A stretch of DNA of 60,664 nt, from assembly GCA_000438115.1 (NCBI GenBank), contig FR903623.1:1-60664 (forward strand), in the 5' to 3' direction. The stretch comes from Prevotella sp. CAG:617. GTDB lineage: Bacteria > Bacteroidota > Bacteroidia > Bacteroidales > Bacteroidaceae. Shown here in pieces: positions 34,921 to 44,599 of this stretch (its first letter is position 1; every line of letters begins with the position of its first letter). The position numbers and the translations under genes are program-made. The notes under the pieces were generated by a model. That model had not been told where the DNA came from. It ran no database searches and saw only the letters and a program-made list of their open reading frames with translations.

Positions 34921-37376
34921 TATTTCACAGATTTTTCATCCTCCACATCAAAAATTACAGGATGTGCCACTTTCTCATCCAGCAAAGCAAAATCAAGCAC
35001 ATCCATCACATCATCAACATAATGGAACGTTAAACCGTCAAGATATATTTCCGAAATTTCGTCAATATCTTTCTTGTTTTCCCGACTCATGATAATATCT
35101 TTAATACCAGCTCGTTTTGCTGCCAGGATTTTCTCCTTAATTCCCCCTACAGGCAAGACTTTACCCCGCAACGTAATTTCACCAGTCATGGCCAAACGCT
35201 CTCGAACCTTTCGCTGTGTAAGAGCTGAAGCTACGGATGTTGCAATCGTTATTCCTGCCGAAGGACCGTCTTTAGGCACAGCACCTTCTGGAACATGTAT
35301 ATGTATGTTCCAATGCTCAAATATACGATAATCAATATTCAATCTTTCCGCATGCGTCTTAATATATTCCAAAGCAAGAACTGCAGATTCCTTCATAACG
35401 TCGCCTAAATTTCCTGTTAGGGTTAATTTAGCACTCTTTCCACGACTAAGACTTGTTTCTACAAAAAGAATCTCACCGCCCACTGCAGTCCATGCCAATC
35501 CTGTCACAACACCGGCATAACTGTTACCCTGATACTTATCGCGACTGAATAACGGCTTACCTAAATAGTTTTCTATGTCAGCCGGTTTAATGGTCATATT
35601 CGGTATGGTCTCGCCTTTCTTCAAGCAATCGAAAGCTATTTTCCGTAACAACTTATCTATTTGCTTTTCAAGTTGGCGCACCCCACTCTCGCGTGTATAT
35701 TTCTCAATCATCATCTCCAGGGCCGCAGGAGTCAGTTTTATTTTTACGCTAGGATCAAACCCATTCTCAGAAAGCTTACGTGGTAACAGATGACGACGTG
35801 CAATTTCCATTTTTTCTTCAGTGAGATAACCACTCACCTCTATCAGTTCCATACGGTCCAACAGCGGGCCGGGGATAGTATTTAAGCTGTTTGCCGTAGC
35901 AATAAATAAGATTTTCGACAAATCATAATCGACATCCAAATAATTATCATGAAAGGTATCATTTTGCTCCGGATCTAACACTTCAAGCAAAGCCGACTGC
36001 GGATCCCCATTAAAATTATTCGAAGAAACCTTGTCTATTTCATCTAATATAAAGACCGGATTACCACTTTCAGCCTTAATCAAACTTTTAATAATCCGTC
36101 CCGGCATAGCACCGATATACGTACGTCTATGCCCTCTAATTTCAGCTTCGTCATGTACTCCTCCCAAAGAAATCCGCACATATTTTCGATTCAATGCATC
36201 AGCAATACTACGTCCCAGCGATGTTTTTCCAACTCCCGGAGGACCATACAAGCAAATAATGGGTGACTTCATATCACCTCTCAACTTTAATACTGCCAGA
36301 TGTTCTAAAATGCGTTCTTTTACCTTTTCCAATCCGTAATGATCCCGATTCAAGGTCCGCTCGGCATGTTTTATATCCAAATTATCCGTTGTATACGTAC
36401 CCCATGGCAAAGCGGTTAAAGTTGAAAGATAATTCAATTGCACATTATAATCCGGACTCTGAGGATTAATATGCTCTAACTTACCGACTTCCTTTTCAAA
36501 CAAAGCCTGCACATTTTGAGGCATCTCTTTCTGTTTGGCCTTTTCTCGCAATTCTACGACATCAGAATTCTGAGCTTCGCCTAATTCGCTCTGTATATTC
36601 TTTATCTGCTGTTGGAGAAAATATTCCTTTTGCTGCTGGTCGAGTTCCTCACGGGTCTTATTCTGTATCTGTTCTTTCAAACGTCCAAACTGGGCTTCCC
36701 GATTCAAGATTCCCAACAGTTGGTAAGCTCGCACCTTAACCTCGTCTATTTGCAAAAGCCTATCTTTTTCTTCTATTCCAAAAGGTAAATTTGTACAAAT
36801 GAAATTAACGAGGAAAATGTCATTGTTTATATTACGGATAGTCACGACAGCTTCCTGACGCAGATTCTCATTTAATTTCAAACATTCCAATGTCAAGTCC
36901 CTGCAAGCCTCAGCCAAAGCTTTAAATTCCTTATCACTTTCCTGAGGCAATTCATCCGTCAATCTAGTGACTTCCCCAACCATATAAAACCGATTCTTTG
37001 TTATTTCTCCTAACCGGAATCGGCAAAATCCCTGCAAGATAACGGTTGTTGTAGAGTCTGGCAACTCAAAAATTTTAACGACTTTTGCCACTGTACCATA
37101 ATCATACAGATCTTCTCTTCGAGGAGAATCCACTGACGAATCTTTTTGGCACACAACTCCTATGTAGCACCCCGTCTTCATTGCCTTCTTCGTCAACCGC
37201 AACGATTGCTGGCGGCCTACAACAACTGGTACTAAGACACCCGGAAAAAGCACCATGTTCCGCAATGGAAGAATAGGTAACTGGCTGTCTACTTCTATAT
37301 TAAATAAATTGGAAATATCACCATCAAAATCGGCTATCAAAGAAAATGGATTATGACTGGTTTCGCTTCTGCTCAT
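34920..37376 (-). CDS. lon: ATP-dependent protease La (Lon)
   Basis: The 818-residue protein has the LonA order: N-terminal substrate domain (SQLPILPLRNMVLFPG), coiled coil (about 240-300), AAA+ module with GPPGVGKTS and FILDEIDK, and C-terminal serine-lysine protease (PKDGPSAGITIATS and GGIKEKILAAKRAG). It degrades misfolded and regulatory proteins. It is first in a tightly packed minus-strand run down to about 23.1 kb. Confidence 0.97.
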   Translation of the reverse strand: MSRSETSHNPFSLIADFDGDISNLFNIEVDSQLPILPLRNMVLFPGVLVPVVVGRQQSLRLTKKAMKTGCYIGVVCQKDSSVDSPRREDLYDYGTVAKVVKIFELPDSTTTVILQGFCRFRLGEITKNRFYMVGEVTRLTDELPQESDKEFKALAEACRDLTLECLKLNENLRQEAVVTIRNINNDIFLVNFICTNLPFGIEEKDRLLQIDEVKVRAYQLLGILNREAQFGRLKEQIQNKTREELDQQQKEYFLQQQIKNIQSELGEAQNSDVVELREKAKQKEMPQNVQALFEKEVGKLEHINPQSPDYNVQLNYLSTLTALPWGTYTTDNLDIKHAERTLNRDHYGLEKVKERILEHLAVLKLRGDMKSPIICLYGPPGVGKTSLGRSIADALNRKYVRISLGGVHDEAEIRGHRRTYIGAMPGRIIKSLIKAESGNPVFILDEIDKVSSNNFNGDPQSALLEVLDPEQNDTFHDNYLDVDYDLSKILFIATANSLNTIPGPLLDRMELIEVSGYLTEEKMEIARRHLLPRKLSENGFDPSVKIKLTPAALEMMIEKYTRESGVRQLEKQIDKLLRKIAFDCLKKGETIPNMTIKPADIENYLGKPLFSRDKYQGNSYAGVVTGLAWTAVGGEILFVETSLSRGKSAKLTLTGNLGDVMKESAVLALEYIKTHAERLNIDYRIFEHWNIHIHVPEGAVPKDGPSAGITIATSVASALTQRKVRERLAMTGEITLRGKVLPVGGIKEKILAAKRAGIKDIIMSRENKKDIDEISEIYLDGLTFHYVDDVMDVLDFALLDEKVAHPVIFDVEDEKSVK

Positions 37377-37474
37377 TAGTATTTTCTTATTTCTTAAAAC
37401 TGATTTTCTTTAAATGAATAACCTATTACTGCCGAACGTTATAAATGCCGGCATATCACAGGCAAATAGATTTG

Positions 37475-37544
37475 CAAAAATAACAATTTTTCTAATAATT
37501 CCGAACATTTCAAGCCGCGTTTCTCAGAGAATTATATACTTTTG
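37475..37544. promoter_or_regulatory. Divergent -7 boxes for lon (minus) and trmN6 (plus)
   Basis: TATTTTTG on the minus strand (37475-37482) gives lon a leader of about 90 nt. TACTTTTG on the plus strand (37537-37544) gives the methyltransferase a leader near 150 nt. The 322-nt spacer 37377-37698 holds no gene I can support. No heat-shock-like (CIRCE) inverted repeat was seen before lon. Confidence 0.45.
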
Positions 37545-37698
37545 CACTGACGATCTGAACTTACGGGGATAATCAAACCAACAAGTGTAAAACAAGTAGG
37601 ATTCGGACTTTATGACACAATGAAAACATAATCTGCCGAAAAATCCCGTATGTTTTTGATATTGCCAGACCTAAAGAACATAAGATGATCTATTACAC

Positions 37699-38451
37699 AT
37701 GAAAAAACATCCCGAATATTTTCAATTCAAGCAATTCAGAATATATCACGACCAATGTGCTTTAAAAGTAGGCACTGACGGAGTTCTGCTTGGAGCATGG
37801 AGTAAACTGCCTGAAAAAAAAGATACGGGAAACACGATATCAGTCCTTGATATTGGATGCGGAACGGGATTAGTCAGCATTATGTTGGCACAGCGTTATC
37901 CTTTTGCTATAATCAAAGGTATTGACATTGATTATCAAGCCATTAACCAAGCAAAAGCAAATGCGGCCATTTCGCCATGGAGTGACAGGATTTCTTTTGA
38001 AATTTCCGATGCCAGGGCTTACCGACACTCCATTTCTCCACAGAAATCATATGACGCCATTGTAAGCAATCCTCCTTTCTATGAAGAAGACATGCTTCCT
38101 CTTTCCAAACGTGAAGCCATTGCCAAACATACAAACACATTGCCTTTAGACCAGCTGGCACAAACGGCATCATGTCTGCTCAAACCTGAATTTGGACTTT
38201 TTAATGTGATTCTTCCATCAGCTATTTTTCATCGGTTTATTTCAAAAGCAGAACAATACGGATTGTATTTGACTTGTATTACACGAGTCATGACATCACC
38301 ACAACGTCCCTGTAAACGTGTACTACTATGCTTCAAGAACAGTAAAAAATGTCCCGACCATGTTACCTTCAACAATATGCCGCTTTCTGGAAACGGGCCT
38401 CATGGGAGAAGTAAAGAATATGAACTACTCACTCAAGATTTTTATCTATAA
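37699..38451 (+). CDS. tRNA1(Val) adenine-37 N6-methyltransferase (TrmN6/YfiC)
   Basis: The 250-residue class I methyltransferase starts with the characteristic FQFKQFRIYHDQCALKVGTDGVLLGAW region, has SAM motif I LDIGCGTGL, and the N6-adenine motif IVSNPPFYE. It methylates A37 of tRNA1(Val) in this family. It is followed by a GH16 gene after 19 bp with no terminator, so these unrelated functions may share a transcript. Confidence 0.9.
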   Translation: MKKHPEYFQFKQFRIYHDQCALKVGTDGVLLGAWSKLPEKKDTGNTISVLDIGCGTGLVSIMLAQRYPFAIIKGIDIDYQAINQAKANAAISPWSDRISFEISDARAYRHSISPQKSYDAIVSNPPFYEEDMLPLSKREAIAKHTNTLPLDQLAQTASCLLKPEFGLFNVILPSAIFHRFISKAEQYGLYLTCITRVMTSPQRPCKRVLLCFKNSKKCPDHVTFNNMPLSGNGPHGRSKEYELLTQDFYL

Positions 38452-38470
38452 TCCTTAATCACTAACAGCT

Positions 38471-39361
38471 ATGAAATCTAAAAAATTAACAAGTCTGCTG
38501 ACTCTTTTATTGGCCGTATATGCTTCGGGCAGTATGGCACAATCTACTGAAGACAACGTTCCCACATCATTACCCGACGGATATCATCTGGTATGGAACG
38601 ATGAATTCTCTATTAACGGACGTCCAGATCCGAGCAATTGGAGTTTTGAAGAGGGATTTGTACGAAACCATGAATGGCAATGGTACCAATCCGACAATGC
38701 CATAGTACACGACGGCTCACTCATCATCACAGCCCGTGAAGAACGTCGCCCCAATCCCACCTATAAAGAAGGATCTAAAAAATGGGGCGAACAACGGAAA
38801 CAAATTGAATGCACTTCAGCCTGTGTCATATCAAAAGAGAAACGTGAATTTCTTTATGGCCGTTTTCTCATCCGTGCAAGGATTCCGGCTGCCCGAGGTT
38901 CATGGCCCGCAATTTGGCTTCTTGGACAGAAAAAAGACTACGGATGGCCACACTGCGGCGAAATAGACATCATGGAATTTTATGAACGTGGCGGCATCAG
39001 AAGCATTCTGGCAAATGCATGCTGGGGAGCCAAAGAGGGTGATGAAAGTGTTTGGGATACCGAAGTCGTTCCGTTTACCCACTTCACTCAAAAAGATTCA
39101 TTATGGGCAACTCAATTCCACATATGGCGTATGGACTGGACGCCGGAATCCATTAAATTGTATCTTGATGATGAATTGCTCAATGAAATTGACCTGAGTA
39201 AGACGTTCAATGGAGTCAAGGGAAAAAATGAAAATCCTTTTCACAAGCCCATGTATCTTTTACTCAACCTGGCTATGGGAAGCAGTGGCGGAAAAGTTGA
39301 TCTAAAAGCTATGCCCATGCGCTATGAAATAGACTATGTTCGTGTATATCAACAAAAATAA
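38471..39361 (+). CDS. GH16 family endo-glycosidase, secreted
   Basis: The 296-residue protein has an N-terminal signal peptide (SLLTLLLAVYASGSMAQ) and the GH16 jellyroll with the catalytic signature E164-I-D166-I-M-E169. GH16 enzymes cleave beta-1,3/1,4 glucans, beta-galactans or, in some gut species, mucin O-glycan backbones. The active-site surroundings do not let me choose. It is 13 bp upstream of a GH95 exo-enzyme, which hints at a fucose- or galactose-bearing target. It likely acts in the periplasm or at the cell surface. Confidence 0.9.
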   Translation: MKSKKLTSLLTLLLAVYASGSMAQSTEDNVPTSLPDGYHLVWNDEFSINGRPDPSNWSFEEGFVRNHEWQWYQSDNAIVHDGSLIITAREERRPNPTYKEGSKKWGEQRKQIECTSACVISKEKREFLYGRFLIRARIPAARGSWPAIWLLGQKKDYGWPHCGEIDIMEFYERGGIRSILANACWGAKEGDESVWDTEVVPFTHFTQKDSLWATQFHIWRMDWTPESIKLYLDDELLNEIDLSKTFNGVKGKNENPFHKPMYLLLNLAMGSSGGKVDLKAMPMRYEIDYVRVYQQK

Positions 39362-39374
39362 TTTTATTCACGAA

Positions 39375-41849
39375 ATGAACACTTTCAATAAAAATTTACT
39401 GCGTAGTTTACTCCTGTCAACCATTTCCTTGTCATTATATGCCCAATCCGCTCAAGAAATCTGGTTTGACACACCTGCACCTCTCGCCTCCACACCTCCA
39501 TGGGGAAAAGGACAACCGGCCGTTGATATGGGAAGTGCACATCAAAATACTGAACCGTTTTGGGAAAATTCCACTTTACCTATTGGCAACGGCAGCATTG
39601 GTGCCAATATCTTTGGATCAATAACCACCGAGCGTTTTTCCTTTAACGAAAAAACCTTATGGAGAGGAGGTCCAAACACATCAAAAGGTGCAGCCTATTA
39701 TTGGGATGTTAACAAACAATCGGCAACAGTTTTACAAGAAATCCGCAACGCTTTCCAACAAAACGACTGGCAAAAAGCAGCCATACTCACCCAAGACAAT
39801 TTTAACAGCGGAGTTCCCTACGAAGCCAATGCCGAAGATCCTTTCCGATTTGGAAGTTTTACTACGGGTGGTGAATTCAGTCTGCTTACTGACCTCAACG
39901 AAAAAGAAGTCAGCCAATACCGTCGTACGCTCTCCCTCGACTCTGCTTTAGCCACCGTTCGATTTAACGTACAAGGTACAAGCTATCGAAGAGACTTTTT
40001 CGTATCCTACCCCGATCAGGTCATGGTTGTGCGTCTGACAGCCAGCCAAAAAGGCCGACAAAACGTTAGTTTATCATATACTCCAAACCCTCTTACTTCC
40101 GGCCACTTTGTTACGTCGCCTGAAAAAAATGCCGTATGCTACACTTCTCAATTGAACAACAACGGAATGAAATATGTAGTACGCATAGAGGCCGTAACCC
40201 ATGGAGGAAATGTCACAACGTTGCCGGAAGGGGTATTAAAAATAGAAAATGCCGATGAAGTATTGTTTCTCATTACTGCAGATACAGACTATCGGCCCAA
40301 TTTCGATCCGGACTTTTCTGACCCCAAAGCCTATGTAGGTGTCAATCCATTAAAGACAACGGAAAAATGGATAAAAAAAGCACGCAAAAAAAGTTACCAA
40401 CAACTGCTTTCGCGCCACGTCAACGACTACACATCACTATTCAACCGTTCGACTCTCACGCTAAACCCTTCAGTTCCATCCTCGCAGGACTCGCTGCCCA
40501 CCCAGCAACGACTGATCCAATACCGTCAAGGAAAAGCCGACTACGCACTTGAGAGTTTGTACTACCAGTTCGGACGCTATTTGCTCATTGCCAGTTCGCG
40601 ACCGGGAAATATGCCGGCAAACTTACAAGGAATCTGGCACAACAATGTTGACGGTCCGTGGCGAGTAGATTATCACAACAACATTAACATACAGATGAAC
40701 TACTGGCCGGCCTGTCCAACCAATTTATCCGAATGCCAACTGCCGCTGATCGACTTTATCCGCACCCTGCACAAACCTGGCGAAAAAACAGCCCAAGCCT
40801 ATTTTGGCGCACGCGGATGGACGGCATCCATATCAGCTAATATCTTTGGTTTTACCACTCCGTTACGTGACAAAGATATGTCATGGAATTTTTCCCCGGT
40901 TGCAGGCCCATGGCTTGCCACTCATATTTGGGATTACTACGACTACACCCGCGACCTGAAATTCCTAAAAAAAACAGGATACGAACTCATTAAAAGCAGT
41001 GCCAACTTTGCTGTAGATTACCTGTGGAAGAAACCGGACGGCACGTACACAGCTGCTCCCAGCACGTCACCGGAACACGGACCAATCGACGAGGGCACAA
41101 CTTTTTCACACGCCGTAATACGCGAAATCCTGACCGACGCCATTGAAGCCAGTCGCATTTTACAAACTGACGAAAAAGAACGTAACGAATGGACAAACGT
41201 ATTGCAACATCTGACTCCCTATCGTATAGGACGCTACGGTCAGTTAATGGAATGGTCAAAAGATATTGATGACCCTAATGACCAACACCGCCACGTCAAC
41301 CATTTGTTCGGTCTTCATCCCGGACACACCATTTCACCCGTAACCACCCCCGATTTGGCACGGGCATCACGAGTTGTACTGAATCATCGCGGTGACGGAG
41401 CCACAGGGTGGAGCATGGGATGGAAGCTCAACCAATGGGCTCGTCTGCACGATGGGAACCATGCCTACACCCTCTATCAGAATTTGCTCAAAAACGGAAC
41501 CAACGACAATCTATGGGACAGCCATCCCCCCTTCCAGATTGACGGTAATTTTGGAGGCACAGCAGGCGTAGCGGAAATGCTCATGCAAAGCCACATGGGA
41601 TTCATACATTTGCTTCCGGCATTACCTGATGCATGGAAAGACGGATGCATCAAAGGCTTAAAGGCACGTGGAAATTTTACCGTTGACATCTATTGGCAAC
41701 AAGGTCAGTTGAGCAAGGTTGTCATTCATTCCGGTTCCGGCACAACCTGTCTGCTGCGTTATCAAAACAACCAGTTGAACTTGCCCACAAAAAAGGGGAA
41801 AACATATACCGTAAGTTATACGGGAAAAGGATTGACACTAAATCCATAA
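39375..41849 (+). CDS. GH95 glycoside hydrolase (alpha-L-fucosidase or alpha-L-galactosidase)
   Basis: The 824-residue protein starts with a signal peptide (MNTFNKNLLRSLLLSTISLS), then an N-terminal beta-sandwich from WFDTPAPLAS, and the catalytic six-hairpin barrel. Conserved GH95 elements: NNINIQMNYW (the N-x-N pair), SPEHGPIDEGTTFSHA (catalytic glutamate) and FQIDGNFGGTAG (aspartate). GH95 inverts alpha-1,2-fucose or alpha-L-galactose linkages. The frame extends back to 39336, inside GH16; the ATG at 39375 is preferred because the signal peptide begins there. Confidence 0.92.
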   Translation: MNTFNKNLLRSLLLSTISLSLYAQSAQEIWFDTPAPLASTPPWGKGQPAVDMGSAHQNTEPFWENSTLPIGNGSIGANIFGSITTERFSFNEKTLWRGGPNTSKGAAYYWDVNKQSATVLQEIRNAFQQNDWQKAAILTQDNFNSGVPYEANAEDPFRFGSFTTGGEFSLLTDLNEKEVSQYRRTLSLDSALATVRFNVQGTSYRRDFFVSYPDQVMVVRLTASQKGRQNVSLSYTPNPLTSGHFVTSPEKNAVCYTSQLNNNGMKYVVRIEAVTHGGNVTTLPEGVLKIENADEVLFLITADTDYRPNFDPDFSDPKAYVGVNPLKTTEKWIKKARKKSYQQLLSRHVNDYTSLFNRSTLTLNPSVPSSQDSLPTQQRLIQYRQGKADYALESLYYQFGRYLLIASSRPGNMPANLQGIWHNNVDGPWRVDYHNNINIQMNYWPACPTNLSECQLPLIDFIRTLHKPGEKTAQAYFGARGWTASISANIFGFTTPLRDKDMSWNFSPVAGPWLATHIWDYYDYTRDLKFLKKTGYELIKSSANFAVDYLWKKPDGTYTAAPSTSPEHGPIDEGTTFSHAVIREILTDAIEASRILQTDEKERNEWTNVLQHLTPYRIGRYGQLMEWSKDIDDPNDQHRHVNHLFGLHPGHTISPVTTPDLARASRVVLNHRGDGATGWSMGWKLNQWARLHDGNHAYTLYQNLLKNGTNDNLWDSHPPFQIDGNFGGTAGVAEMLMQSHMGFIHLLPALPDAWKDGCIKGLKARGNFTVDIYWQQGQLSKVVIHSGSGTTCLLRYQNNQLNLPTKKGKTYTVSYTGKGLTLNP

Positions 41850-41876
41850 AAAATTCTTTACATGCACAGAAAAACC

Positions 41877-41918
41877 AATCGTCTGGTACATTAAGCAAAA
41901 TGGATCAGACGATTTTTA
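41877..41918 (+). terminator. Intrinsic terminator after GH95
   Basis: Arms AATCGTCTG (41877-41885) and CAGACGATT (41906-41914) pair perfectly, extended to about 15 pairs with one wobble and one mismatch, and are followed by TTTAT. The rest of the spacer to 42182 holds the next promoter and no gene I can support. Confidence 0.75.
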
Positions 41919-42086
41919 TATAAAAACATCACAATTGACCGTCAGTAAAAAGACAAAACGAAGTCCGACCTGTTTCCAATAACAAGCCGTCTATTTCTTT
42001 TTTCAAACCGATTTGTTTTTCCTTAATACCATCGTCTTTCAAAAACAGCCACACATTCTGAACAGTACATTTTTCAAAGCACAATT

Positions 42087-42118
42087 ATTGTAGGGCATAT
42101 TTTTTTTATGTAATTTCG
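42087..42118 (+). promoter_or_regulatory. Promoter of the radical SAM-glycosyltransferase pair
   Basis: ATTG at 42087-42090, a 20-nt spacer and TAATTTCG at 42111-42118 fit the phylum promoter with one mismatch in each box. Transcription would start near 42125, 58 nt before the ATG. Confidence 0.45.
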
Positions 42119-42182
42119 CATAAATATAGATGAAACTCCGTTTATATTTTACAGGATTACATACGAGAACAGAAATCTACAC

Positions 42183-43628
42183 ATGAAAGTAACATTTGTC
42201 ATACCACCCGTTATCCACCGCGGAGAGCATCCGGCTGAACGAACTTCCGGTTGTACACGAGTCGTATATCCTACCCCCAACATGTACGAACTAACAGTTG
42301 CCGCCCTCATCCGGGAACAAGGATATGCAACCGTCGCATACAAGGACTTTGTATATCCGGAACAAACCGCTGAAGAATTCAAAACCTGGATAAAGCAGGA
42401 TGACAGTGAGTTATACGCTATTTGGACCGTCAATTTGTCGCTAAAGAATGACGTAGCCGTAGCACGACTGATTCATCAGATCCATCCCGAATCCTATGTA
42501 GTCTTTATGGGACCGGGGCCTACTTTTTACATCGAACAATGTTTACCAGAAGGTGAAAAGAACTTTGTTGTACGAGGCGAGCCAGACATAACCATGGCAT
42601 GTCTGGTAAAAACTTTGGCCCAAAATGAGTCATGGTCAGGCATTGAAGGATTGTCTTACCGCAATGGGAACCAGATCAGGAACAATCCCTCCAGACCTTT
42701 ACTGAAGAATTTGGACGAACTCCCCTTCCCCGCACGTGATTTGCTGGGAGAAAGGACATACCGTAACCCAAAACTCAAATGCTCGCCCTATACAGTAGTT
42801 GTCAGCAGCAGGAATTGCCCTTACCGGTGCATTTACTGCGTTCCGAGTTCACTGACATTTGCACGCGAAATTGAATCGCGCCGAAATACAGGCCACAAGC
42901 CTCCCATCAGTTTTCGTTCCACAGAAAGTATAGCAGAAGAATTATTACTTTTGCATCGCCAAGGCTACAAAGCCATCGGCTTCATGGATGACAATTTCAT
43001 TTGGAACGAAAAGCGCACTGCCCAAATATGTGAAGTCCTGAAAAAATACGGATTTGTTTGGGGATGCCAGGCCCGCGTAGATGCCATTACCGAACCCATT
43101 GCACGCATGTTGGGCGAATCCGGTTGTCAATACGTTGACCTGGGGGTAGAATCCTTCAATGACGACATCCTCAAGTTCATCAAAAAAGGTATCACACGAG
43201 CTCAAATCTATCAGGCTATTGAACTCCTGAAAAAATATCACGTCCCCGTAAAGCTCAACATTCTGATCGGAACAAGCCCACTGGAGACCAAAGCTACCAT
43301 CCGCGATACACTAAAACGCGCCAAAGCACTCAAGGTTGACCAAGTAATGTTCAATATTGTATCGCCATTTCCTGGTACCGAATTCTATGACATGGCACGC
43401 AAAAATGGATGGATTGTTACAGGCGATTACCTGCCCACGGATGTGCAGAGGAACTCTATTCTGAGTTACCCGCATCTTTCGGCAGAAGAAATGGAAAAAT
43501 TGTTATTCAGGAATAACCTAAGCTACTTTCTATCACCTCATTTCGTAATCAGCCAAATCAGACGATTCAAAAGTTGGAAAGAATTTACTTATGCTCTTAA
43601 AGCGCTGAAAATAAAATTATTTGGATAG
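42183..43628 (+). CDS. B12-binding-domain radical SAM protein
   Basis: The 481-residue protein has an N-terminal Rossmann-like cobalamin-binding-type domain (1-185) and a radical SAM domain with C212-x3-C216-x2-C219 (NCPYRCIYC), followed by GVESFNDDILKFIKKG and VKLNILIGTSPLE typical of the BchE-like B12/radical SAM class. Classical DxHxxG cobalamin contacts are not obvious. Such enzymes methylate or rearrange unreactive carbons; no substrate can be assigned. A GT2 gene follows after 28 bp, so a role in modifying a surface glycan or glycolipid is possible. Confidence 0.85.
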   Translation: MKVTFVIPPVIHRGEHPAERTSGCTRVVYPTPNMYELTVAALIREQGYATVAYKDFVYPEQTAEEFKTWIKQDDSELYAIWTVNLSLKNDVAVARLIHQIHPESYVVFMGPGPTFYIEQCLPEGEKNFVVRGEPDITMACLVKTLAQNESWSGIEGLSYRNGNQIRNNPSRPLLKNLDELPFPARDLLGERTYRNPKLKCSPYTVVVSSRNCPYRCIYCVPSSLTFAREIESRRNTGHKPPISFRSTESIAEELLLLHRQGYKAIGFMDDNFIWNEKRTAQICEVLKKYGFVWGCQARVDAITEPIARMLGESGCQYVDLGVESFNDDILKFIKKGITRAQIYQAIELLKKYHVPVKLNILIGTSPLETKATIRDTLKRAKALKVDQVMFNIVSPFPGTEFYDMARKNGWIVTGDYLPTDVQRNSILSYPHLSAEEMEKLLFRNNLSYFLSPHFVISQIRRFKSWKEFTYALKALKIKLFG

Positions 43629-43656
43629 CTAGAACCGGAACACCTCTAAAACAACC

Positions 43657-44409
43657 ATGATAAGACTCTCCATCATTATCATTACCTGGAACGGAAAAGA
43701 AAAACTCCGGCAATGCCTGAAATCCATTGCCTCCCTAAAAAAAAGATCAGACATTGAATTTATTCTGATAGACAACGGCTCAACCGATGGAACTCAAGCC
43801 ATGATTGAATCAGAATTCCCGTATGTCAAATACCGTCATCTGAATACAAACCGAGGAGTTTCGTACGCGCGAAACAGAGGGTTGGAAAGAGCTCGAGGAA
43901 GATTCATGATGATTTTAGACAACGATACAATAGCATCCTCACAAGCTATTGAAGGGATGGAATACTTCATGGAAAAACATCCAGAATACGGATTATGTGG
44001 ATGCCGACTAACCGATCCTGACGGAACACCACAAGACAACTGCAAAAAATATCCTGGTATCACAGAAAAAGTCAAAAATATTCTCCACAGACATAGTAGC
44101 AGGTATTCTTATCCCAATCTTATGAATAATGTATTCGAGCCAGAATACCTGATAGGTGCTTGTCAGTTCTTCCGCCGCGAAGCCTATTTAGAGGCAGGCC
44201 CGTTGGACGAAAACATTTTTTATGGCCCAGAAGATGCAGACTTTTGTCTGCGAATAAGAAAAAAAGGGTGGAAAATATGCTACTTACCTCAATTTTCCAT
44301 CATACATTTATGCCAACGCAGCACGAACCGCAACCTTTTATCTGGCTTGGCCCTAAAACACATCTTTGCTTTATTCTATTTTTATGCCAAGCACAGAAGA
44401 ATTTTCTGA
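43657..44409 (+). CDS. Family 2 glycosyltransferase
   Basis: The 250-residue protein is a GT-A fold enzyme: IIITWNGKEKLRQCLKSI, LIDNGSTDGT, and DND at about 92-94 (MMILDNDTI) with a later GPEDADFCLRIRKKGW acceptor region typical of rhamnosyl-type transferases. It lacks membrane helices. It is paired with the radical SAM gene upstream; donor and acceptor unknown. Its 3' end overlaps the convergent small ORF by 39 bp. Confidence 0.9.
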   Translation: MIRLSIIIITWNGKEKLRQCLKSIASLKKRSDIEFILIDNGSTDGTQAMIESEFPYVKYRHLNTNRGVSYARNRGLERARGRFMMILDNDTIASSQAIEGMEYFMEKHPEYGLCGCRLTDPDGTPQDNCKKYPGITEKVKNILHRHSSRYSYPNLMNNVFEPEYLIGACQFFRREAYLEAGPLDENIFYGPEDADFCLRIRKKGWKICYLPQFSIIHLCQRSTNRNLLSGLALKHIFALFYFYAKHRRIF

Positions 44410-44571
44410 AACACTAAGTTTCATATCATAATCACCCCCAATCCAAGCAACAAAGGGTTCCTCTTCTACCAAATTATGCCAACTGCTCAACTGACCGTCT
44501 TGAAATGTCAGCACCTGATTGGTTAGCACCTCACCTGACAACAAATGCAAACGGGAAACAGCTATTTTCAT
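44371..44571 (-). CDS. Small protein downstream of the DUF4296 lipoprotein gene
   Basis: A 66-residue frame from the ATG at 44571 begins 28 bp after the lipoprotein stop. Its strands IAVSRLHLLSGEVLTNQVLTF resemble the N-terminal beta-sandwich of amidohydrolases, but the metal-binding barrel is absent, so it is either a small stand-alone protein or a remnant. A GTG at 44607 would overlap the upstream gene. The 3' end overlaps the GT2 gene. Confidence 0.45.
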   Translation of the reverse strand: MKIAVSRLHLLSGEVLTNQVLTFQDGQLSSWHNLVEEEPFVAWIGGDYDMKLSVSENSSVLGIKIE

Positions 44572-44599
44572 CCTTTCAGAATAGCATGTATTTAATAAA

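Noticed and set aside
42113..42123. ATTTCGCATAA resembling one arm of a dif site
   Set aside because: The second arm after the 6-bp centre does not match, and the word overlaps a plausible promoter.
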